This document shows positions 24,262-37,094 of a DNA stretch of 64,000 bases, piece after piece. The stretch's first letter is position 1. Every line of letters starts with the position of its first letter. Position numbers and translations under genes: made by a program. Origin of the DNA: Coriaria nepalensis (taxonomy: Eukaryota > Streptophyta > Magnoliopsida > Cucurbitales > Coriariaceae); assembly GCA_027186245.1 (NCBI GenBank), contig CP114500.1, positions 5,466,001-5,530,000 of the forward strand, given 5' to 3'. Below the pieces are notes generated by a model. It was not told the origin of the DNA. It saw only the letters and a list, made by a program, of their open reading frames with translations, and did no database searches.

Positions 24262-24430
24262 AAGGCCCGTTTTGGGGACCGCCTCAAAAGCACGGTCGAA
24301 CACATGAATTAAGCCTAATGGGCCATGTGCCCGAGCTTGAACAACAATTTCTCAAAAATAGGTCAGCACAAGCACGACCCTATTTTCAGCGTGGGTTGTG
24401 TTGGGTCGTGCCACGTATCTTGATACCTCT
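24262..24430. mobile_element. Fragment of hAT-like miniature element
   Basis: A GC-rich island with GGGCCATGTGCCCGAGC and GGGTCGTGCCACGTATC, ending near TTGATACCTCTTC, like the terminal parts of the miniature elements at 43.4 and 62.2 kb. The opposite end and a duplication of the target were not found. Confidence 0.4.
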
Positions 24431-24966
24431 TCACTTGATATCACAATCTTCAGACAAAGACAAACTATATAAAACTACCATTTATAGATGATTAAGCAAA
24501 AATGATATGATGTACAACATTCTCGATGTATTTGTTTGAATAAGATACTTGTATTTGTGTAATTTTTTATGATGATGATATACTTTAATCACTTGTAATG
24601 AATTAAATTACGTGTTATAAATAAATTGGGGCAGTATAACACTTTTACTTATCATTTAAAATTTTCCTGCAAAAGTACATACAAAATTACAAATCACAAT
24701 TATATATTCTTACAACATAATCAAAAGAAATTAAATAAATATCAAATAAAAATTAAATTACATTATATAATCCATCGATAATAATTCACTGATAATTTTA
24801 AAATAATTAAGTACATTTATTTAAATATAATTAAATACCATAGGAATGAACGTCTTATATCTTAAGTTAGATTTTAATTTTCTTTTTTTAATCTAATCAT
24901 TCGACATTTCAAATTGGGGCATTCGTACTGTTAAATCGTAAGAATTTAATAGAAAAAGAATGAAAT

Positions 24967-25714
24967 TTAGAGGTATCAAAATTGGCCACCCGGCCCAGTC
25001 TGGCCCGACCCTTCAGGGCTTTTCACTATTCAGGGCCTGACCGGGCTGAGCCCAAAATAAAAAAAGGTTGAGCTAGGCTTGACCCGTTTTTTAAATATAT
25101 GTCCGAACCTGATCCAGAAAGCTTTTTGGGTTTATCCTAAGCCCATCCGAGCTTAAAATGGGCCGGGTTTTACTGGGCCTAAAATGGGTCCAGCCCTTTT
25201 AAAATAAAATATTCATAATAAATTATTATTAAAGTAAGTGATATTATTTAAGATTTTAAGTTCTAACATCAATCCAATTAACAAGAGCTCCAAAGAATAA
25301 TCCAAACAAAATTATCAAATTGTATCATCAAAGTTTATAACTAATAGAATTTCAAATTATCATATAACTAAGAGTCTAAGAACATCTCAAATAAAAAATA
25401 AATTTTTGGCCAAATAAAGGCTTCATTGCATATTATTAAATAATATGTTTGTCAAAAAAATCTCTCAGCTTTAAGGAGGAAATAACGGACATTACAATAA
25501 AAACATAAACAAATAATAATAATAATAATTTACCGGGTCAGGCTTTGTTGATCTCAACCGGGCTAGGCTCAATCAGGCTTATATACCGGCCAAGCCGGCT
25601 CAATAAATTTAAAAATTTATCTAAGCCCGAGTCTATATCTAGGCCGAGCCAACCCAATCCATATTAAAAATAGGTTGGGCCAGACTGAAAAACCAGGCCC
25701 ATTTTGACACCTCG
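24967..25714. mobile_element. hAT-like non-autonomous element, complete
   Basis: The ends are inverted repeats: TAGAGGTATCAAAATTGGCC on the left, and on the right GGCCCATTTTGACACCTCG, whose complement is CGAGGTGTCAAAATGGGCC. The subterminal parts also match (CAGTCTGGCCCGACC versus CAGTCTGGCCCAACC). GAATGAA flanks both sides (7 of 8 bases including the next position), as expected for an 8-bp hAT duplication. The GC-rich ends enclose an AT-rich core with no transposase. The right end lies about 270 bases before the succinyl-CoA ligase start, so it may sit in that gene's promoter. Confidence 0.75.
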
Positions 25715-25944
25715 AATGAATACTAGTTTATCACGTAATTCCTCAAAACTAGGAATAGAATGAAGGTGGGAAAACGAAATACAAAAAACTAGAGAGGTCA
25801 AAATGAAAATATGGAAAAATAAGGCCCAAGCAAGGGGTCTGTTTCTTTTCTTCATGACCCGATCATCTGTCTCCGGCGAAAAGCGCGAATACTTTCCTCC
25901 GTCTCGTTCTCTCTCTTCCTCCTGAACTTAGAGAGATACATCTC

Positions 25945-25952
25945 TAGGGTTT
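25945..25952 (+). promoter_or_regulatory. Telo-box-like motif in ligase 5' leader
   Basis: TCTAGGGTTT, the complement of AAACCCTAGA, lies about 35 bases before the ATG. Such boxes are common near starts of plant housekeeping genes. Confidence 0.45.
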
Positions 25953-25985
25953 CTGTGCAGATCGTCCCTGACCCCCCAAACAAGC

Positions 25986-28686
25986 ATGGTGAGACGGTCG
26001 CTCAACAGGCTTGTCTCTCGCTCTCTCTCTATCGCCGGGAAATGGCAGCAACAACAGCTCCGTCGACTAAATATTCACGAGTATCAGGTTCTCCCTCTTT
26101 TCCTCTCGATAATTAGGTGATGAACACATACTGTTGATTCCAATTCCTCTTCGTGTTCGGAAGTAGAAAGTTGCAGGATAATATCTAAAAATGAAAATAT
26201 TTTTTCTCCAGTTTTTTTTATTTATATAATTTATTTATTAGGTTTTATCTACGAGATCGAAACTGGCACAATTCCATCCATATTTTGATTCAGCATTGTT
26301 CTCTTGTTCATTTTATGATGCCAAATCTAGCATTTTTGTAGTGTGTAAAAGGACAGTAGGCTTTCTCTGTATTTTGTTAGAATTTCTACTGTGGCAAAGG
26401 TGTTATGGGGAAGAGATTCATAGAATAGCGGAGGAAAACATATAGCTTTTGTCATATTTTGATTTATCATTTCTTTCTTTCTTTCTTTGGGATCAGGGGG
26501 CTGAGCTGATGGGTAAATATGGGGTCAATGTACCGAAAGGTATAGCTGCTGGTTCTCTTGATGAAGTCAAAAAGGCTGTGCAGTCGGTTTTCCCTGGTGC
26601 CAAAGAGGTAGCTGTTGGACATCTAAGGATTTATTCTGTTGTGATTTGTTGAAAGAAGAAAATTATCATATTTTAGCTGCCAACAATCTTTTGAAAAGGA
26701 TTGGTCAATCATTTCTTACAACTGGTTGACAATAATCTTTTTTGTCATGAATGCAAGTAAAACAATGTTGATTTTGTACTAGCGCATTACGTACATGGTG
26801 TCACCAGAGGAGCAATGCTAACTTCAATTCTTGTGCAGTTGGTAGTTAAAAGTCAAATATTGGCTGGTGGAAGAGGTTTGGGAACATTTAAAAGTGGGCT
26901 TCAAGGTGGAGTTCACATCGTTAAGACTGAGCAGGTTGAAGAGATAGCTGGTATGACTGCTGTTGTCTTTTCTCATAATTTGGTGGAATAAAGCTCTGTT
27001 TCTAATTTTCTGAGACCATTCGGTGAAAGTTCTCATTAATCTATGGCACTGTATTTCAGTGTTTCATAAAACAGATTTTGTGTTACATGCAGGAGCATTT
27101 CTCATGCCATCTTTTCAGATCTTGATCTCTGCCACAATATTTTCCGAGTTTGTTAAAATATAAAGATAAAATTCCTTATACTTTTTTTAATATGTACACT
27201 TAAAAAAAAAAGATCTGTCCCTGGAAATCTTTTAATAGATGACTGAGTGGTTGGCTAAAGACATCATAAGTGGCTTATTTCATTTCAGTTCTGCAATTTG
27301 ATTTTGCTGGATGCCACTACACCGAGGTCCTAAATTACACCAGCATATTCATTGTGGTAGATGTCATGTCAATGTCAATGATTATGACTTGGAACATGAT
27401 AATTGTGGGTCTGGTCAAACCCAAATTAAATATATTCCCTGTGATTAATCAATATCAGTTTGGAGCTCTAGAATTTATAGTTCACCCATTTATTAGCTGG
27501 AACAGATTTTGTGTAAAATACCGGTAATCTTTTATACATGACATACTGAATCTCATCAGTAATGTCTCAAAATAAATTGAGGTTCACATTTAAGTTTAAA
27601 TTGTTGACAATTGATAGATGACCTTTTGTTGCGAGCTTAACCTAAGAGATCCCTGAGCAAATGTATATGATCTCCCAACTTACTACCTTTTGGTGCCTAT
27701 ATGAATAGGAATGTTAAGCTTCCTCTGTTGGTAAGTTGATATCAATTGGTTTCTCTCTTCCCTTACCTATTTGTACAAGGCCGTAACTATGTAGGCATTT
27801 ACATGGGCCTGATTAGTTTGATCTTGCTCAGGTTTGAATCAACGATGAACCTGATGGTTAAATGTCAGTTTATAATTATCGAAATCGTTATGTCCTACTC
27901 ATGGGTATTACCTTGTAAATTTGGTATCCGATACTTTTTTATGGTGGATTTTATAGTTCTCTAGATGAAATAATTTCAAGCGGAGTTATCTAACTCTTCA
28001 GTGTCCTTTTGAATATTGAGTAATGTTTCTTCACATTTTGATTTTGTATTTGCATTGCCTGCAGGAAAGATGCTGGGACAGATATTAGTCACAAAACAAA
28101 CTGGTGCCCAAGGCAAAGTAGTCAGCAAGGTTTAACACTTTTTCCCTTCCAATTTGGTGTGTATGCCTTAAATGTGATTGTGTCTGCTCACTGCTATAGT
28201 TTCATGTTCTTGAATTTAGCTTTTAGCTGATAACCTAGGCACTTGAATAATTATTTGGAATTGTTGAGGTTGAATGTTAGTACCCAAATAATTTTTCTCA
28301 TGTTTTGTTCAAATTTGTCTGTTTTGTTGATTTTCAGCTGTGTAATGTTTGTGTCCGATTATTTATGTCTGCTTGATTCAGATATGCCTATCAAGGAAAG
28401 TAGTGGGATAATGCATCATTGCATCATAGGACAGTCATGTCTTTGTAGAACATTGGCTGCAAATGTGAAAGACTTTGTTTTTGATTTGTGTAATCTTTAT
28501 TCTTGATTTCTAAATAAAAAATAAAATAATAAAATAATAATATAGTAATGGGAAAATTAAATAGTCTCTTTCTCTAGAAGAAGATTCATTTTGTGTTTGA
28601 CTATTGTGTTATCGTTCTCTAAGCATCTTAAAAAGTGGTAGCTATACAAAGATATATCTGCTAAGTACATATACGTGCGTGCTTGC

Positions 28687-28756
<70 letters not shown>

Positions 28757-31300
28757 TATCATTTTCTTAATTATTCTCAGTTATATTCTCTGTGACTTAC
28801 CTTAATGGTAAATTGTTATTCTATTCATGTCGGGGATCATTTGAGCGATTCCTGCAGTGGCTACTCTTTCTTTATGTTTTGTTGCATTGCACCTAAGTTA
28901 AGTAGGCATCTTGAAATTATTCTGTAGCATGATAGGGTACTGCTTATCTAAGGGCTGTAAAAGCATGGACAGACTCAATACTGGTGATATAGGCTGCCCA
29001 TGCTACATTCCCACAATTGATTTTGGATTACAATTAATAGGAGGCGTGTATTAAAATAGATTTTTTTTTGTTGCTGTGTCAAGACAGTGTCATATTGGAA
29101 AAGGAATTTCTCATTCCCTTCTCCTGTTTTTTTTCCTGTGTCGGCTATTTATATGTTTGTCTATATTTGTTAATTTTTGGTTGGAGGTATCATTAATTGG
29201 TTTTTTTGGCTTTCCTTGTACAGGTTTATTTGTGTGAGAAGTTGTCGCTTGTTAATGAAATGTACTTTGCAATCACTCTAGATCGTAAAAGCGCTGGTCC
29301 GGTACATCTCTAGATCAATTCTACTGTTTTATGTTTGGTTGGTTTTGTAATTTACATTTTCAATGGTTTGGTTTTGTAATTAATTGTTTAGCTTCTTATG
29401 TTTAGCTTCGATGTATCTATAGATGCTTATCTGTATTGTTTGTTTCCCAGCTTATAATTGGTTGCAGCAAGGGAGGAACCAGCATTGAAGATCTTGCAGA
29501 GAAATTCCCAGATATGATTGTCAAGGTTGTAATTGCATTCTTTTGGCAGTATCATGAAGGAAATCTATTATTCCCCTTTCATATTCATGACATGAGTTAT
29601 TCTTCCTTGATACCTTCTTTCGTTGGGATAGGTACCTATTGATGTTTTCAAAGGGATTACTGATGAAGATGCTGCAAAGGTTGTGGATGGCTTGGCTCCG
29701 AGAGGGGCTGATAGAAATGATGCCATTGAACAAGTGAAGAAATTGTATAAGCTCTTTGTTGAATGTGACTGCACATTATTGGAAGTAAGCATCAATTTTT
29801 ATGCTAAAGATAATCTGATACTTTTATCTAATCTCATTTCCTTCAGCCAAAAGAGAAAAAAAGTCTAATATTGTTTCCCTTTGACAGATCAATCCACTCG
29901 CAGAAACTTCTGATAATCAGCTGGTAGCTGCTGATGCTAAGTTAAACTTTGATGATAATGCTGCATTCCGTCAGAAAGCGATATTTGCTCTTCGTGATCC
30001 AACACAGGAGGATCCTCGTGAGGTGTGGTTTTCTTTTCTTTAAACGTATGTGGACAACATATTCTTGATCATCTGAAATCGGAAAAGTAAATGTTATGGC
30101 CGTGACTTATTGTTATCAAGCGTGGTTTTCTCTAAGCAGTAGATGTTGGGTTTAACCCATGGGAAATAAAAAGGTTACTAGTGAGTGGGCTACTGATCAT
30201 TCTGTTACCTATTGTTGAGAGAGCCAACCCCAAACAGTTGATTGCGTATAGAAACTGAGAGGGAGAGTTTATCTCATGTATTGCTTGTAAAATCCCTCCA
30301 TCACTGTCCTCAACCTTGACCTTATTTGGCGGATATGTACAGAAGTACTCGTGTAAAGTGTACCTATCTATCAGATCTCTTTTGATGTGCATCTGTCTTT
30401 TCATAATTCACAGGTGGCTGCTGCAAAAGCAGACTTGAATTACATTGGTTTAGATGGAGAAATTGGTTGCATGGTGAATGGTGCCGGATTAGCAATGGCT
30501 ACCATGGATATAATTAAGTTGCACGGGGGAACTCCTGCGAATTTTCTGGATGTTGGTGGAAATGCATCTGAAGGACAGGTAAAGTATTGAAACGAGAAGC
30601 TTCTCTTTTTTAATGTCATTAGTCTTTTGTGTCTCCTATTTCTTTTCTTTTGACCATTATTATTGGAAGTTAAAATTCGGGGATTTGTATTCCGTCGAGC
30701 TTGAATGGATCTTGGTTTGTAATTGCAGTACAAGTCAACTTTTCTGTTTGTTTTCCAGGCTAATTATTGAATTGGGTGACTCAGGTGGTTGAAGCATTCA
30801 AGATATTGACTTCCGATGACAAGGTGAAAGCAATTTTGGTGAACATATTTGGAGGGATAATGAAATGTGATGTGATAGCGAGTGGAATCGTCAATGCTGC
30901 CAAACATGTGAGATTTGCACTATATTTTAATTTTCAGAAAATATCCCCCCCCCCCCCCCCCCAAAAAAAAGGAAAAACAAAAAGAAAGAGAGAAAATCCA
31001 AAAAGGTTTGGTAGAATTTCAAAGTATTAATCAGTATCGATCTCGTGTTGAAGGTTTCATTGAAAGTACCTGTGGTTGTTCGTCTTGAGGGCACAAATGT
31101 CGACCAAGGAAAACGGATTTTGAAGGTAACCAAAAGAATCTGATACAGATTTTGGACTTCCCATTATAAAACATTACACTTTTGTATTGAATTTTTTTTT
31201 TATCTTTAATGGGGCTTTGCAGGAAAGTGGTATGGCATTAATAACAGCAGAAGATCTAGATGATGCTGCAGAGAAAGCAGTTAAAGCATCTCACAAGTGA
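25986..31300 (+). CDS. Succinyl-CoA ligase (ADP-forming) beta subunit, mitochondrial
   Basis: Catalyses succinyl-CoA + ADP + Pi to succinate + CoA + ATP in the TCA cycle, with an alpha subunit. Twelve exons close in phase: 25986-26087, 26497-26607, 26839-26950, 28065-28129, 29224-29301, 29451-29525, 29632-29784, 29888-30022, 30414-30578, 30785-30907, 31054-31125, 31223-31300. They encode 422 residues, the usual plant length. The arginine-rich N-terminus ([15 protein letters not shown]) is a mitochondrial presequence, and the mature part starts near [16 protein letters not shown]. The ATP-grasp motif AGGRGLGTF is at 80-88, the metal-binding NPLAE at 234-238, and the CoA-ligase part has [14 protein letters not shown] and [15 protein letters not shown]. 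All introns are GT-AG. The intron 10 acceptor (GTGTTGAAG) has a poor pyrimidine tract. The 3' end faces the phytochelatin synthase gene. Confidence 0.97.
28691..28755. repeat. (GT)n microsatellite in ligase intron 4
   Basis: An uninterrupted GT run of about 65 bases, preceded by GTGCGTGCTTGCGTGC. Likely polymorphic. Confidence 0.97.
30945..30962. repeat. C18 homopolymer in ligase intron 10
   Basis: Eighteen consecutive C followed by eight A. A frequent site of sequencing error. Confidence 0.97.
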
Positions 31301-31519
31301 AAGGCAATGTAATCCTTGTCTCATATTTTACAATCACATACGATGATTCTTTTTCTGTCGGAATTAAATCTGTTTTGGCTGTCTTTATTTACGTCCATTC
31401 GAAAATTTGAGGTACTTCCTGAGGATGGAAGCTGTTGGGTCTGAGGAAAATTCCTATTGAAGTTTGTCAATACTGAAAAACACTCTCGTCACTTAATAAG
31501 TTTAATAGAGTTACTTTTT

Positions 31520-33012
31520 TTTAATTCTTTACTACTTATTCCTCTCTTTCTCTATATATATTGTTTAATATAGGGAAACCTATGATAAGTTCCAAAATTT
31601 AACAAAAATTATAATAATTATTTAATTTTAAATTTAAATAATTATTATAATTTTAAATTTAATTAAAATAAAATTTTTATTTTTTATTTTTTATTTTTAT
31701 TTTTATTTTTTAATTTTAAATTTAATTTAACTCATTTTTCTTTATATATTTCCTTTCCATTTTCCATTTACCATTTCATCGGTTACAATCATCTTCTCTG
31801 ACAGTATTACTGTCAACTTCTATGGTCAATCTAAATATATATAATTTGCATTCTCTCTCTCCTTCAATTTTTTATTTTTTACTTTTTATTTTTTTACTTT
31901 TTTTAATCCAACAACCACATCCTCTACTGTTATTGCCTTCTATCCGAAATCTCTTTATTTAAATAATTGAGATCGTTAGATCTCTATTTCCAATTATTTA
32001 ATTTTTATGAACCCAACCACTAATTAAGTTATGCAATCCTTATATCTCTGGAAAGAGAGATTTTCAGTGAAGGAGCATTAAAGGAAGTGATCAGGGTTTT
32101 GGTGTTGATTTTTTGGGGGTTCTGTTTAAACTTTTTGTGTCACAATGTCTGATGGGAAATAGGAGTGTTAGTTTGAAATTTGAATCTTGGCTATCATATA
32201 TGAAGACTTTTCAAGGAACAGTTTATCTTATATATCCATCAGCTTAGCAAGCTGTCAATTAGTATTGACGAGTCCCTGGTTTATAATACAATTTTATTTA
32301 TTATTATTATTATTAATATATAATATAATATAATTTTTATTTTTACTTTTTATAATTGCATGGGCAGATAGATTTTGTAGTCTTTAAAATCACAGCCCAT
32401 AGAGGATATGTCGTCTTAAAAATGATTGAAACATTCCTTTCAATGTCTCTCTTACATTGCCTAGTGTGCCGTGTACTAGAAGACATGTTTTGTAGTAGAT
32501 ATATAAAATAAGTCAAGTTTTTAACATCTCATGTAAAGAGCTGGATAATAAGTGGATTGTGGCACAAACTACATCCCTGTTGCGACATTTTTCATGCCTA
32601 TAATAATAATAAAATTAAAAAGCTCTTGGGCATGAGATTAGATAAAAATCTATATGAACCCTGGTACTTTTAGAAACCCAATCTACATGTGTTGATTGGG
32701 TTGTTCAGACATTCTTACCTCTTTATTTTGAAACAATTATGTCCTGTAATAACGTTAATGCCAATCAGTCTCTTACACTCTTACTGGCTTGTAACACCAC
32801 GTTATATATGCAGTTGTTGTGCAGTTGTTTTGTAATCTGATTATGGGCCGGCCTAAAGGCCCACGACTCCTGAAGCACTTGAATCATGACATGGTGAAAC
32901 ACCAAGATCCATAGTGAGGTAGAGGAGTTGTTCCCTCAAGTATAAAACCTGCCAATGAAATGCTTAGAGAAATGGAAATAGAAGGTCCATTCATAAAATT
33001 TGTGGGTACAAG
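31520..33012. other. Intergenic gap between two convergent genes
   Basis: AT-rich, with an imperfect (AATTTTAAATTTAA) palindromic run at 31600-31730 and (TTA)n near 32297. The missing last exon of phytochelatin synthase was looked for here on the minus strand and not found. Confidence 0.5.
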
Positions 33013-36000
33013 TTAACCAAAATGACTAGGAGATACCAAGAAAAACAGTGAGAAAGAAAAAAAGCCTTTTAAGTTTAGAAAATACACTACCTCATCCTGA
33101 AGCAAAGTGGGGAGATTATCTGTTGATACAAGCCCATTAATCTCTCTCAATAACTCCTCTTCTTTAATGCCAGACCATGTATGCTGAGGCAGAGATAATA
33201 AAAGTATCGTCAGAACATCCACAGTAGATGGTGAGGTTCCATTGCAACTACATTCATCACAATCTTTGGTATTATCATGTCCGGTTTTAGTCTTAGACAA
33301 GGGAACCAGCATGTCGATTCCTTGTTCAGTCCCATTAGCAGTTACAGTGCCTGAAACAACTGATGCCACAGGCTTCTTCTCCCTATCAACTTTCAAAATA
33401 CTCAAATTAGTTTTATTACAGCACATTCCATTGCCCATATTCTCCACCGAAGTTTGCATCCCTTGAGAGCAAACATTTGCTGCTGTACAAGGTAATGAAC
33501 CTCCAGATAATAACCATTCACTGATAGAGTTGTGTAGTTCAGTCTCCCGTACTTGTTTCAATATATCTTCCTGAAACCGCAAAATATATTTAACACAGGA
33601 AGTCAAGAGATCCATCTCCCTTTTTTTTTTTTGGGCATTAATTCTAGGGGTGGAGTTGGAAAAACCTTTTAGGGCGGGTTAAAATTTGAAATTACATATA
33701 TTAAAAATAAATAAAATTAGGGGTTAAGTTTGCAAAACTATATGGGGATAAATTTAAAAAAAAAAAAAAAATCTTTTAGGAGATATATTTTTGAAAGCTT
33801 AGAAATATGAGCGTATATTTTACCAAATTAGAGTAATTGCACAAGACGAAGAGTGAGAAAAGAAAAGGATAACTACTGAACTTTAGGGGCATATTTTGCA
33901 ATATACTAACAAACAAGGTATACAATTCTAATATTGGGAAAAGCTAGAGCAGATTATGCCCCCCATTTCCACCTGGATCGGCCCCTGATTAATTCAATTT
34001 CTTAAGTAGAAGAGAGAGGACACAAAATTGATTAAGAAGCGTTAAAAGAAAATAGTAATAGACAGAAGCTTTTAAATGAACCTTAATAGCCAGCCTTCCC
34101 TTCTCTTCTTCACTTAAGACTACACTCCCGTTCTCAGGCCTGCGGACTTCTGCAACCCACTTGATGAAGTCCATGATATTGGGAGGTGAGGATTTTAAGA
34201 CAGCAGAAAGAATTTGAGAGATATCTTGGACATTCTCTGATTTCAAGATAAGTGGAACCTCCTCTGTTAAGTACTTTGCAATATCATTCCAACCTGCATC
34301 TCGACAACTCTGCATAGAAGTTACATTCAGATCAAGGGCTCATTATAACATTTCACTTGTTTCTATGCAATCTAGCAGTGAAAAAGTAAGAACTGATCAG
34401 TGAAAAAGTAGTGTACCACTGTGTAAAGAATAGATGGTCCCCTGGCAAGTCTTGATATGATCATATACCTGAAAGTAATAATTTTCAAACACTGACCGCT
34501 TGGCTCTAATAAAAACAACGAAAACCAAAAATTATTTGTAAGAAAGAGTCACAGAATAATTGTACCCCACTGGAAATAAAAGTGAGAAACAAACACTACA
34601 CCTATCAAAATAATTAATCTGAAATCCATATCATATCATGTAAAAATTAAAATATAGAAAGAAAATAGGAAGGCAGACCCCCTAGGCTGTCCAGTAGAAT
34701 CATCAACGGTGTTCATGGCGTCCCAAAGAAGTGCAAGTGGGACCCAGTGAGGAGGATACTTGAACCGTGCAACATCCAGAATGAGAACCATATCACTTGC
34801 AGAATGATAGCCACCAATTGGTGAAAAGTGGCCAGATCCAGTCTGTATTCAAACATTTATATTATTATATTCATCTGTTCTTGATAACTAGGGTAAATCA
34901 TAGCTATACTCATGAACTATGACAAAACTCAGTTGCACTTCTCTGACTTACAAAATTACTTCGACTGATCTTATTTAGTATATAAGGTGGAATAAACAAT
35001 AAAATTAACACTTTTAGCAAAAGAAATAAGCTAAAATAAAAAATACCTGCTTAAGAACTCCTCTATGATACGAAGCTATCACATGACAATCCTCTGAAGA
35101 CGTACATGAAATTATGTACTTGCGAAAATCATCAATACTGCTCTCATTTGTTCTAAATGCTACAACTCTAGCTCCATTACAACACGCTAAACAAGCGACT
35201 TTGCCAAATGTGATTCCTTCAGCCCTGATCTTCGCTAATGGCTCACAACAATCCAGCATAGAGTCATCAAACCATCTCCAAGGCCCTGTAAGAAAACTAA
35301 ACCTCATATCAGGAGACATTTCTTCCACTAAGAAGCATGCATAACAATTACTGTGTGCACAGTTTGAGAGTTGATCTATTTGAACTACTAGTGTGTAATC
35401 GTGTTATTTCAAATAGTTTTATTGATTACCTTCAAATAGTGTTACCTAAAGTACATGATGGGGAATTGGAAAGCTCTCAATTTACCATTCAAGTGTTTAT
35501 TGTTCATATGTCAATATTCAGATTAACACAGAAAGAGTGCGGGAAGATGAAAGCTGTGGGGAACTCTTTCCCAGAATAAAGGGACAATGTAGAATAAGAT
35601 AGGGGTTAGAACAAAAATTATATCTTGTAATTTATGTTTTCCCCTTTTTTGTTGACTTGGCGATGCATAGTCAACAGCATCTCAAGTCAGAGAACCATAT
35701 GAGGGCTTTCAGCACCCACATTAATATGTATAGTTCTTCTAACTTCTTTTACAATTTCTTAGCGGTGGGATTATTTCCGCAGGAAGAAGTTCATGACACT
35801 TGGTTGAGCTGATAATTTCTTCAAAAGACAAGAGAGATGATCACCAACTCACTTTATTTTCCCTACTAATATATATGGAAGATCATGAAAGTTGCAGCAC
35901 TCAAAGTAAAATCCTTTTGATTTTCCCAGATTATGCGAGTTGCTAGGTGGGGTGGAATTAGTACATTCATAGTAGAAATAAGATCCATCAAAACCTTGAT

Positions 36001-36367
36001 CCCAACTTCCGAAAGAGAAAGAAGACGAAATTGAAGTACCTTTCCACTTTCTGCCAGGATCAATACCAAGCGCATTGAGGACCACAGCTAGAGTGGTGAG
36101 ACCACAGTAAGCAGGCTCCGATTGTGTCTGATAGTAAGAAATCAGCTTGAAAAATCCTTCCATGGTTCCCTCTCCAAGCGCCTCCGAAAAGAGCCGCTGA
36201 AAAGTATCACAGAGCAAACCTGCTTAAACAAAAAAGAGCATACGGGAACGAAAGAAGGAAAGAAAGAAAGAGAGAAGAAGAAGTTACAGTACCTTGCCTT
36301 GAGGAGAAGCGAATTCGATGGCCGGAGGAGAGGGAAGGACCCTTCGGTAAAAACCTGCGACGGCCAT
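33013..36367 (-). CDS. PCS: Phytochelatin synthase (glutathione gamma-glutamylcysteinyltransferase)
   Basis: Makes phytochelatins from glutathione in the cytosol, activated by Cd, Zn and other metals. Resolved exons on the minus strand are 36293-36367, 36040-36196, 35047-35285, 34679-34842, 34417-34468, 34082-34309 and 33091-33570. They join in phase to 465 residues. The N-terminus is [19 protein letters not shown]. The papain-like triad of the family is in place: Cys56 (EPAYCGLTT), His162 ([10 protein letters not shown]) and Asp180 (LILDVARF). The C-terminal metal-sensing half holds Cys clusters (MCCN, DCDECSC) and [14 protein letters not shown]. The usual final exon, encoding the tail after LLQDE, was not found. 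Reading on from 33091 adds 25 hydrophobic residues to a TAA at 33013, and that end is used here. Intron 6 carries a miniature element. Catalytic function looks intact and the tail is uncertain. Confidence 0.92.
33645..33987. mobile_element. hAT-like miniature element in PCS intron 6
   Basis: A 343-base insertion flanked by a perfect 8-bp duplication, ATTAATTC, at 33637-33644 and 33988-33995. The ends are weak inverted repeats: TAGGGGTGGAG on the left, and CAGGGGCCGAT as the complement of the right. There is no coding capacity. An 8-bp duplication with (C/T)AGGGG ends is typical of hAT elements. Confidence 0.75.
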
Positions 36368-37094
36368 TGACTGGAAAGAGGAAAAGTAGAGTCAGTGATC
36401 GTTCTTTCTTTACTTCCTACTTCCCCAAATAATAAAAGGGAACGATTCTTTTTCTTTTTTTTAATTAATTAATTAATTATTATCATTATTATTCGTAGGC
36501 TTTTCAAAGTTCGTTGGTGGCGCTTTTTCTTTTGTGGTCCAGTAAAAACCAAGTGGGCCCATATTTTCATTTAAATGGGTGGGGCCGCGGGAGAACCCTT
36601 TCTGTTTTAGGCATCTCAAAGTGCTGAAAATTTGAATTTGATGGAGGGTAAATCTGTACATGTTTCAAAGTTTCAGACGGTTTTACAGTACATTCTGATA
36701 CATCAGGGGTAAATTTCATATTTGATCAACTTCACGGCGCTAAACATTAATTTACACTTAAATTTAATTAATTTTTGGACCCTCAAGAAAAAAGAAAATT
36801 AGTTTTTAGCCTCAATAAATTAAAAGAAGGCGAATAAATTAAGGGCGTTTAGTTAGATACACTTCCTTCAATTTTTATTTATTTTTTACCTTTCTTCTCT
36901 TTTTTTTTATTACTATAAATGTATTTATCATTTATTTATATAAAAAAAATAATTACCGTTTAATCATTCTTTCTTCTTTCTACTTTCTTTTGATGGTGGG
37001 CGCACATTTTCTTTGTTATTTTGATAACAGACACATTTTCTTTCTTCTTTAGATAGCATATGCACATTTTCTTTATTCTTTTTCGACAATAGAC
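36368..37094. other. PCS 5' flank and AT-rich DNA
   Basis: The part just above 36367 should hold the phytochelatin synthase leader and promoter. An (AATT)n run lies at 36461-36478. No other gene was seen. Confidence 0.4.

Noticed and set aside
28604..28795. 63-codon frame over the GT repeat
   Set aside because: It is a translation of the microsatellite (CVCV repeats) within an intron of the ligase gene.
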